Made by a program: the position numbers and the translations under genes
In this document: piece by piece, positions 7,954-13,924 of the stretch
Layout of the letters: each line of letters starts with the position of its first letter
How positions within the stretch are numbered: position 1 is the stretch's first letter
The notes under the pieces: generated by a model
Databases searched by the model: none
The model's input: only the letters and a program-made list of their open reading frames with translations
Told to the model about the DNA's origin: nothing
Assembly (NCBI RefSeq): GCF_000208925.1
Contig: NW_001915223.1
Span: 1-13,924 of the forward strand
Length of the DNA stretch: 13,924 nucleotides
Reading direction: 5' to 3'
Origin: Entamoeba histolytica HM-1:IMSS
Lineage: Eukaryota > Evosea > Mastigamoebida > Endamoebidae

Positions 7954-8702
7954 GTTTACATTATTTCTTGATTTAGTGGAGATTAGTCTCATCATTGGTA
8001 TTAATTAATTCAACTAAAATATGTTTTATTGTGATAGATTCATTGTTTAATGTTATTTATCATATTTTTAATAACAATATTTTATACTTTTTTATTATTG
8101 TTTTTCATTTGTATTTCTTTCTTTATTCTAATATTTCTACTTTTATTATTCCATTGATTGATATTATTATTATTTGTATCATTTTTATTTGTATTATTTT
8201 TATTTAACTCATGTTATTGTGATATTCAATACTATTTATCAATCATTAGACTAATTTTATTCATTTATCTATTCCACATAATATATCATTTTCATTTATG
8301 ATAATACTCATCACTGATTTTCATTAATACTTTTCTCTAACATAATGATTTAATTCTAAATGAACAATGTTTCATAATAATATTTCTTATATGATTATAA
8401 CTTATTTTCATTTAACAAAATAGAAGAATAAAATAATGAAAGAAGATAAATAAAATAAGAATAAAATCAGATAAAAACAATGATATTGTTATTATATTAT
8501 TATGTTATTTTAGTTTTGATTTTATATTTATTATATTTTATATTTATCTTTTATAATCATCATTCATTTCTTCTTTTTGTTAATTCCTCTTTTCTAATCA
8601 TCACTTAATTTATTTCTATTTCTTTCTTTATTCTTGTTGTTATTTTATTTATTTCTTCTTTTACCATTTCTCATTTCATGTTTATTCATGTTTGTTGTAT
8701 AT
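7954..8702. repeat. Right arm of a large inverted repeat
   Basis: This is the exact reverse complement of 1-749. It lies between the convergent lyase and TLDc genes and begins about 640 bp after the lyase stop. A 70-codon open frame at 7995-8207 is present in both arms but encodes only Ile/Phe/Asn-rich low-complexity sequence. Confidence 0.95.
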
Positions 8703-9113
8703 TTTATTCTTATTATTTTATGTTGTGTTATTCTTATTTATCTTTCTTATTATGTTTTGTTTATTATCGTTTAAACAGAGAATAAGAATGAATAAGAAAT
8801 AAGAAATAACATAAATATGTTGATGTATTTTATCATTTCTTTATTTGTTTATTCTTATTTCTATTATCTTATTCATTTTATTCATAATGAATTAATTCAA
8901 TGAAATAATACAAATAAATTGTTTATTCATTTCTTTCTTATTTCTTTTCTTATTTATTAAAAACACCATCATTGTGTGTGAAAAATTTCAAATGAAATAA
9001 AATCAACAATGAATTATGTCAATTTTTAATTTATCATTTCATTCATTGGCAGATGAATGAAGTGTTCATATTCTTCATTGTTTTTAGTTTATTTTCAATG
9101 ATTCAAGATTGAA
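8703..9113. other. AT-rich spacer, TLDc gene 3' flank
   Basis: Low-complexity AT-rich DNA with short A/G-rich and T/C-rich runs. I see no gene or RNA in it. Confidence 0.5.
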
Positions 9114-10193
9114 TCATTTCATTTCAATTACCATGATTCGTTTTTGTGTGAAACGTTCTGGAAGTTGTTTTCCACAAAGTGCATTTGATATTCCATTATA
9201 TTCAAATGAACGTTGATAACAATATGATTGTGTTTTATTATTTTCTTTAAAAACACAAATATCATGTCCAAATCCAAATTCAAACAAACAATCATCTGTT
9301 TGACTATTTAAATAAAATGCACATTGTGGTTCTTTAATATCAAATTTCATCATTCTTTTCATTCTTCCTTTTGACTCTAATGAAAATAAAAATGATTTTT
9401 GATCAGTTATACAACTTTCAACTTCATCAATTTTAGAATTAACATATCCTCCAAATTTATTTCCTTCTTCATCTTCAATAACAATCATTATATGTTCTTT
9501 ATTCTTTATTTTTTGATCAAATACTGATGTATTTTTATTCCAATCATCAACATCTGATTCAAATAGTACATTTCCTACTTTTTTATTTGTCCATTCTTCT
9601 ATTTGTCTCATTTCTTCCATACTATTCATTCCTTTCATTATTTGCAATCTTTCTTCTTCTTGTTTCTTTCTTTCTTTTTCTTCCTCTTCTTCTTTTCTCT
9701 TCTTTCTTTCTAAATAATCACTGTAATGCTTTTTCCATTCTTCTTTCTTCTTATTAAATTCTGATGTGATTGTATCTGTTTCTTCAGTTCTTCTGAATAG
9801 TTTATCTTTCATTATCATTTCTTCAATTGAAATGATTTTATCTATCAATTCATTCCGTGTTTTACCAAATGTTTCTTCATCATTATTACATTCTTCTATG
9901 ATTTTTGATATTTTATTCTTCATTATTTCTATTTGGTTGATTGTTTCTTGACTTTTCTCTATCACTAATTTTCTTCTTCTTTCTGTTTCATCCATTCTAT
10001 CAAATATTCCTTCTCCTCTTTTAATAGCTTCTGAATATGTTTCATTCTCTTTTAGTTCAAATACTTCATTTTTAATACTTTCTAAATAAGATTGATAATT
10101 GTTATTAACATCATCAATTGATTGTTGAATATTTGGAAGTGTTTCTACTACTTCTTTAATCAATTGATTGTTTTTGTTTATTAACTCTTCCAT
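9114..10193 (-). CDS. Coiled-coil protein with C-terminal TLDc domain
   Basis: The 359-residue protein has two parts. Residues about 1-186 are heptad-like and strongly charged, ending in a Lys/Glu block (about 163-183), which indicates a coiled coil. Residues about 198-357 look like a TLDc domain: FGGY at 247-250, FLFSLES at 268-274 and FGFGHDICVF at 306-315 fit the FGGY, FLFSL and FGFGxD landmarks of that fold. TLDc proteins elsewhere are linked to oxidative-stress resistance and to V-ATPase regulation, but no enzyme activity is known, and coiled-coil TLDc proteins form a family in Entamoeba. There is no signal peptide or membrane segment, so it is probably cytosolic. The start is supported by promoter motifs just upstream. 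It is convergent with the lyase, and a SINE-like element sits 320 bp upstream. Confidence 0.85.
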   Translation of the reverse strand: MEELINKNNQLIKEVVETLPNIQQSIDDVNNNYQSYLESIKNEVFELKENETYSEAIKRGEGIFDRMDETERRRKLVIEKSQETINQIEIMKNKISKIIEECNNDEETFGKTRNELIDKIISIEEMIMKDKLFRRTEETDTITSEFNKKKEEWKKHYSDYLERKKRKEEEEEKERKKQEEERLQIMKGMNSMEEMRQIEEWTNKKVGNVLFESDVDDWNKNTSVFDQKIKNKEHIMIVIEDEEGNKFGGYVNSKIDEVESCITDQKSFLFSLESKGRMKRMMKFDIKEPQCAFYLNSQTDDCLFEFGFGHDICVFKENNKTQSYCYQRSFEYNGISNALCGKQLPERFTQKRIMVIEMK

Positions 10194-10198
10194 TTTAA

Positions 10199-10242
10199 TT
10201 TAAATTGATGTTTATAAGTTCAAAATATTGATGTTTAAATAA
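10199..10242 (-). promoter_or_regulatory. Core promoter of the TLDc gene
   Basis: On the minus strand a TATTTAAAC box lies at about plus 10231-10239. A TTGAACTT sequence resembling the GAAC element lies at about 10216-10223. A start about 30 bases after the TATA box would leave a leader of roughly 10 bases. The order TATA, GAAC, start site agrees with known Entamoeba promoters. Confidence 0.55.
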
Positions 10243-10496
10243 TTAATCCACGTTATTGACATCAAGTCTGTTATTAATTTTATCATCATTTTCTTTTATC
10301 AAACATCATTTTTATTTTATTTTTATATTAACAATAATTATATAATAATATTAATAATATAATAATAATAAAATTATAATATTGTTATTTTCTATAATTA
10401 GTTTATTTTATTTTTAGTATTTTTTCATTTTTTTTGTTAATAAATAACAAAAAAAAATAGAAGAGAAGAAAATTCAATTCTGTTTTATTTTTATTA
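10243..10496. other. AT-rich upstream region of the TLDc gene
   Basis: No gene is visible. Runs of ATT/AAT repeats occupy 10320-10390 and poly-A/poly-T runs occupy 10420-10460. Confidence 0.5.
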
Positions 10497-10515
10497 TTTC
10501 ATCGTTTGTGATTTG
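10497..10515 (+). repeat. Target-site duplication, left copy (second SINE)
   Basis: TTTCATCGTTTGTGATTTG, 19 bases, is repeated perfectly at 11168-11186. The bases on both sides of each copy differ, so the duplication is exactly 19 bp. It contains G and C, so chance is very unlikely. Confidence 0.92.
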
Positions 10516-10611
10516 GGATTCGAAGATGGCACGTCAGAGACACCACATGAAACCCTAAAATATTCACACGCTTCGAATCTCCCAGTTATCGTCTGGTCAT
10601 GATGTGCCTTT
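10516..10611 (-). repeat. 3' tail of the second SINE, shared with the first
   Basis: The reverse complement aligns with 4404-4500 over its whole length. A perfect 9-bp terminal stem is formed by GATTCGAAG and CTTCGAATC (plus 10517-10525 and 10571-10579). Confidence 0.8.
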
Positions 10612-10697
10612 GGTGAGATAATATCTATTCAACACTAACTGTTTATTATTATTAATATTTATTATGAGTGGTTATTATGTAATATTATTATTCATAA

Positions 10698-10817
10698 GGA
10701 TTATTGTTTATTAAGAATTATTATTAACTAAGAATTATTATTAACTAAGAATTATTATTAACTAAGAATTATTATTAACTAAGGAGGTATTATTTATTAA
10801 GAATTATCATTTATTAA
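10698..10817 (+). repeat. 17-bp tandem repeat array inside the second SINE
   Basis: Four perfect copies of GAATTATTATTAACTAA occupy 10715-10782. One degenerate copy precedes them (10698-10714) and two follow (10783-10800 and 10801-10817). Variable internal arrays are a feature of Entamoeba SINEs. Confidence 0.9.
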
Positions 10818-10910
10818 AGAAGACGCATATATAATTGATATTGTTGCACAAAAATTAAACATAAGGATATTATCAAGGAATAGGGTTTCTTTAAGGGGTG
10901 TCGAAGGTAA

Positions 10911-10953
10911 AAGGAGATGAGCTATAACAGTATGTTATGGATATACTCTCCTT
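10911..10953 (-). other. Two-part hairpin in the second SINE
   Basis: AAGGAGA at 10911-10917 pairs with TCTCCTT at 10947-10953. Nested inside, ATAACA pairs with TGTTAT around a three-base loop. It is probably a structural part of the SINE RNA. Confidence 0.55.
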
Positions 10954-11021
10954 AAAACAACAATATAAAGAATGAGAAATATTATATTACTCATTAAAAT
11001 CAAAATAAAAGTCAGGCAGCA

Positions 11022-11085
11022 ACTTAAATGATTCATCATTTAAGTCGAGTATGCTTGCAAAAACTTTATTTCAATAGAAATAAAG
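11022..11085 (-). other. Adjacent palindromes near the 5' end of the second SINE
   Basis: ACTTAAATGAT pairs with ATCATTTAAGT at 11022-11045 (11-bp stem, two-base centre). CTTTATTTC pairs with GAAATAAAG at 11064-11085 (9-bp stem, four-base loop). Both are perfect. Confidence 0.6.
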
Positions 11086-11167
11086 CGTGTTGAAGAAACT
11101 GATTCGCTCACTTCTCAACATGATGAAAAACCTAAAAAATAAGGTTAATCATAATTGATTTCTTTTC

Positions 11168-11186
11168 TTTCATCGTTTGTGATTTG
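11168..11186 (+). repeat. Target-site duplication, right copy (second SINE)
   Basis: This is identical over 19 bases to 10497-10515. It marks the 5' end of the inserted element. Confidence 0.92.
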
Positions 11187-12289
11187 AATTTTCATGTTTT
11201 ATCAACATTATTTCAATCAATTAATTTAATAAAGATAAGAAATGATAAACAAAAATAAGATAATAAAATAAGAATAAGAAATAAAAGAGAAATGAAATGA
11301 AATAATTATTATAAATACACAATAAAAAGAATGAAATCAAATAAAAGAATCAAATAAACAAAATGATAAAATATATTAAATAATAACATACTAAAAGAAA
11401 TATTCATTGTTTTAAATATTAAAATACAGAATATAAGAAATATCAATATTGTTAATATTTATCTTTTTGGTTATTGAAGATAAAATAATAATACTTTAAT
11501 CATATTTCATTCTTTTATTTTGATTATTTAACAATATTATCATCATTCATTCTAATTGATAATTTATGAATAAATAAAAATATAATCATTGTCACTAAAT
11601 AAAAAATAATTGTTTAATGGAAATTAAAAATTGTAATAATAAATATATTTCAAAAATTATGTAAAATTATTTATTCATTTTTATTTAGTCATAACATTAC
11701 AAGTTTATTTTTAATTATGTTTGAATTTCAACCCATTAATAAAAAACAAACTGCCGTGTTAAATTATCGATAAATTTATTCATTTATTTTTAAATATTTT
11801 CTATTTCTTTTTATTTCAAAAATCCAGTTTTTAATGTAAAATTAAATAAAAACAATATTAATAGAAAATTATCTTAAAATAAAATAAATAAAATAATGTT
11901 TATGTAACATTCGATAAAATATTTTATTTTTTTAAATACTTTGTTGTTTTTCATTTAAATAAAATATAATGTGATGAAAGTTAAAAAATGAAGTTATTTA
12001 TTTCAAATGAATAGGAAATTGTATTTAATAAGAAATAAATACTTTCAATTCATCAAATTGATAAATAATTGTCATATTTAATTATTATTTAAACAACCAT
12101 CAACTAAAAAATTAATAAATATTAAATAAAATAAATTACTTATCCTTTGAAATACAAGTGATTGAAAAAATACATTTTATAAATTCAAAATAAAGAAGAA
12201 TGTTTTCAAAGAAAATAATAACGCAAAACCAGAAAATAAAGAAACAAAATGAACATAATGAGAAAGTGATGAATGATATATTTATTATT
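11187..12289. other. AT-rich region without a gene
   Basis: About 1.1 kb of very AT-rich low-complexity DNA, mainly runs of A, AAT and AAAT. I see no open frame of interest, RNA gene or ordered repeat. Confidence 0.55.
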
Positions 12290-12608
12290 AATACATCTGT
12301 GTTACAAGACACAGAAGAATGAAAAGAATGTATCCGAATAAATTGTTGATTATATTAAAAAAAGAATAAAAGAATTTTAAATAATTAATATTGTTTTGAA
12401 TTTCAATCAATGTTTTCATAAAATAATATAATAATGAATAGAATGATATAGAATATTTTTTTCCAATATTAGACATTTAGAGACATGTTTGTATCGTGTT
12501 GATTAACTAATAATGTTATATTTATAAAGAAGTGTATGAAGAAAAGAATAACCAACAGAAGACAAATAACACAAAAATTATTGGAAATTTTTAATGGAAT
12601 AACTAGAA
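12290..12608 (+). pseudogene. Possible heavily decayed coding region
   Basis: One plus-strand frame from 12290 can be followed for 106 codons, with about nine stops and no shift. It contains stretches with Cys, Asp, Glu, Gln and Arg that look less random than the surroundings (for example TSVLQDTEE, FRDMFVSC and ITQKLLEIFNGITR). The stop density is what random sequence of this composition would also give, so this is weak evidence. I recognise no family. The 62-codon minus-strand frame at 12288-12476 overlaps it and is probably meaningless. Confidence 0.15.
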
Positions 12609-12851
12609 AATAATAAATTTCCAATATAATTTAATGAGTCAAAATGTTTATCTTATTATAATAATACACAAATATAAAATGAATATGTAATGACGATGAT
12701 ATGTGTAATGTCATTAACATTAATTAATGTAGAAAAATAAAAAAGAGATAATGCTTATCATAACATTAATGAAGAAAAAGATAGAATCATTAAATAAAAA
12801 GAATAAACAAACAAATAAAAATAAAGAAAAGAAATAAAAGATTGACATACA

Positions 12852-13069
12852 AATGAGAAATTAGTTGTAATAACTAGGAAGTTGAAAGAACTGAAACTAA
12901 ATAAATCATTCTTCATAAAAATAACAAGAAAAGAAATAAATACAACAAAAAAATTACCAAGTCGTTTGTATTTGTAAAAGAAGATATTGAATTTATTGAC
13001 TAAGAAAAACTAAAAAATAAATTGTCAGCAATATTCATCATAAAGAAGAAACAATTAAAATGTTAAAAG
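12852..13069 (+). pseudogene. Possible decayed coding region with a frameshift
   Basis: From 12852 a plus frame stays open for about 41 codons to a TAA at 12975, rich in Lys, Leu and Arg (for example KLVVITRKLKELKLN and KKLPSRLYL). The next frame then reads VKEDIEFID, one stop, then EKLKNKLSAIF, up to a stop near 13063. The two halves look like one former protein broken by a one-base shift and at least one stop. I recognise no family. Chance is possible at this base composition. Confidence 0.3.
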
Positions 13070-13409
13070 TATGTATAATGATTGAACACCATTAGAAAGA
13101 TAATGATTGTATTTCTACTGTATATTTTCATGAAATAGTTTAAAAACAGTAAATAAATTAAATGAATTTTTATTTAAATTTATTTTCAATAATTTAATAT
13201 AAAATATGATAGTTTGTATTTTAAATAAACAATAATTTAAATAAAATGAATTAATTAATTAATACACAAGCTAAAAATATTAAATATTATTTTATTCATT
13301 GAAATATTGATTATTTATCATTATTTTTATTTCATTTTATTTAAGTTGAATTATTCTCATTAGTATTCATTTCATTATTTTATTAATATTGTTTATTAAT
13401 GGCAACGAA

Positions 13410-13590
13410 AAAAAGCAAATAATTGAAAAAGAAGAGAATGAATGATATAAAAGAATAAAAAGAAAGTAAGAAGTAGAATATGATGAAGAAAGAATAAAAG
13501 TAGAAAGGAGAGAATATAAAAAGAAAGAAGATAAAGTGTAATAAAACAAAAGAGATGATAAAAGAAGAAAAGAATGAAAAAAATAAAGGA
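13410..13590 (+). repeat. Purine-rich (A/G) tract
   Basis: About 180 bases in which the plus strand is almost entirely A and G in GAA, AGAA and AAAG runs, broken only by scattered T and very few C. The long hydrophobic minus-strand frames here are by-products of this composition. Confidence 0.7.
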
Positions 13591-13699
13591 TGCAAATTTT
13601 ATTGAAACAAATAAAAAAAGCGCAAAATTTAATGATGCAAAATTTAATGATGCAAAATATTTAGCAACATTTTTATTGATGCAAAATATTTTGAAATAA
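13574..13699 (+). other. Small open frame with a 15-bp repeat and pentapeptide-like units
   Basis: A 41-codon frame beginning at the ATG at 13574 contains two perfect direct repeats of GCAAAATTTAATGAT (13622-13636 and 13637-13651) and weaker copies either side. The repeats read AKFND AKFND, followed by AKYLA and preceded by ANFIE. This resembles the A(N/D)Lxx spacing of pentapeptide-repeat proteins. A later GATGCAAAATATTTTGAA at 13678-13695 would continue the pattern in another frame. It could be a fragment of such a protein, a tiny gene, or simple tandem DNA. Confidence 0.25.
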
Positions 13700-13924
13700 A
13701 AATAAATCATCATTTGATATTATTATTACATTTGATAATAAATTATAGTATGTATTAAATACAACATATTTCTTTATTATTTATCTTTCTTTTCTTTTTA
13801 TTATTTCATATATTACATTATTATTCATTCATTTATTATTTATATTTCATTTATTAAATAAAATGAAAATGAAATTGTAAAATATCAATTAAATATTCAT
13901 GAATAATAATTTATTAATATTTAA
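13700..13924. other. AT-rich end of window
   Basis: Low-complexity AT-rich DNA with ATT runs. I see nothing in it. Confidence 0.5.

Larger units (their letters stand above)
10516..11167 (-). mobile_element. Second SINE-like element, different family
   Basis: This 652-bp element lies between perfect 19-bp target-site duplications and encodes no protein. In its own (minus) orientation it ends with a 96-base tail homologous to the tail of the SINE at 3951-4502. It also holds a 17-bp tandem array and several strong palindromes. Apart from the tail it shows no clear similarity to the first SINE, so it belongs to another Entamoeba SINE family or is an unclassified relative. I cannot assign it to EhSINE2 or EhSINE3 by eye. 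The well-preserved duplications suggest a fairly recent insertion. Its 3' end faces the TLDc gene start 320 bp away. Confidence 0.85.

Noticed and set aside
1..8702. Reading the inverted repeat as terminal repeats of one large DNA transposon
   Set aside because: The interior carries ordinary cellular genes and a SINE but no transposase, integrase or polymerase. No target-site duplication can be examined at the left because the window ends there.
9527..9951. Two hydrophobic plus-strand frames
   Set aside because: They are antisense to the charged coiled-coil part of the TLDc gene. Lys/Glu codons read backwards give Phe/Leu/Ser.
10517..10579. B-box-like GATTCGAAGC (minus strand) and a tRNA T-arm-like end in the second SINE
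   Set aside because: The match to the RNA polymerase III B box is imperfect, no A box is found at a suitable distance, and the sequence is better explained as the terminal stem shared by both SINEs.
10715..10782. Regular repeats that might suggest a CRISPR array
   Set aside because: The 17-bp units are directly adjacent with no spacers and lie inside a SINE in a eukaryotic genome.
12288..12476. 62-codon minus-strand frame with hydrophobic stretches
   Set aside because: The composition is Ile/Tyr/Phe/Leu-rich as in random AT-rich DNA, with no promoter motifs at proper distance and no recognisable family.
13367..13713. Three overlapping hydrophobic minus-strand frames, up to 105 codons
   Set aside because: They are the complement of a purine-rich tract, which gives long Phe/Leu/Ser runs without stops by composition alone.

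Overview
The window is very AT-rich, with short compact genes, GTTTGT-type intron donors, an exact AAAAATTCA initiator-like motif just upstream of two genes, and non-LTR SINE copies. This fits an amoeba of the Entamoeba histolytica / E. dispar group. The organism call rests on three things: an Entamoeba-type methionine gamma-lyase, an element that looks like EhSINE1 (about 550 bp with two 26-27 bp internal repeats), and core-promoter motifs characteristic of Entamoeba. I cannot separate E. histolytica from close relatives by eye.

Layout from left to right. Positions 1-749 are one arm of a large inverted repeat. An FHA-domain protein kinase lies on the minus strand (1004-2200). It is followed by about 1.7 kb of AT-rich DNA with no supportable gene. 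A 552-bp SINE on the plus strand (3951-4502) has 16-bp flanking direct repeats. Next is a Rho-family GTPase (4870-5677) with two introns in the coding region and probably a third in the 5' leader, then an intronless methionine gamma-lyase (6141-7310). The second inverted-repeat arm (7954-8702) is 100 percent identical to the first over 749 bp. A coiled-coil TLDc-domain protein lies on the minus strand (9114-10193). A second, different SINE-like element (10516-11167, minus strand) is bounded by perfect 19-bp target-site duplications. The last 2.7 kb holds no intact gene. It contains possible decayed coding stretches, a purine-rich tract and a short 15-bp repeat that could encode pentapeptide-like units.

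The genes are independent eukaryotic transcription units, not an operon. The kinase (signalling, perhaps checkpoint), the Rho GTPase (cytoskeleton), the lyase (sulfur amino-acid breakdown) and the TLDc protein have no evident joint pathway. The architecture links them more than function does. The two SINEs each sit 320-370 bp upstream of a gene on the same strand. The inverted-repeat arms each begin a few hundred bases beyond the 3' end of an outward-pointing gene, and together they bracket a 7.2-kb block that could in principle invert.

The most rewarding signals are the perfectly identical inverted repeat, the shared and apparently co-varying 3' tail of the two SINEs, the missing CaaX box of the Rho protein, and the predicted leader intron.
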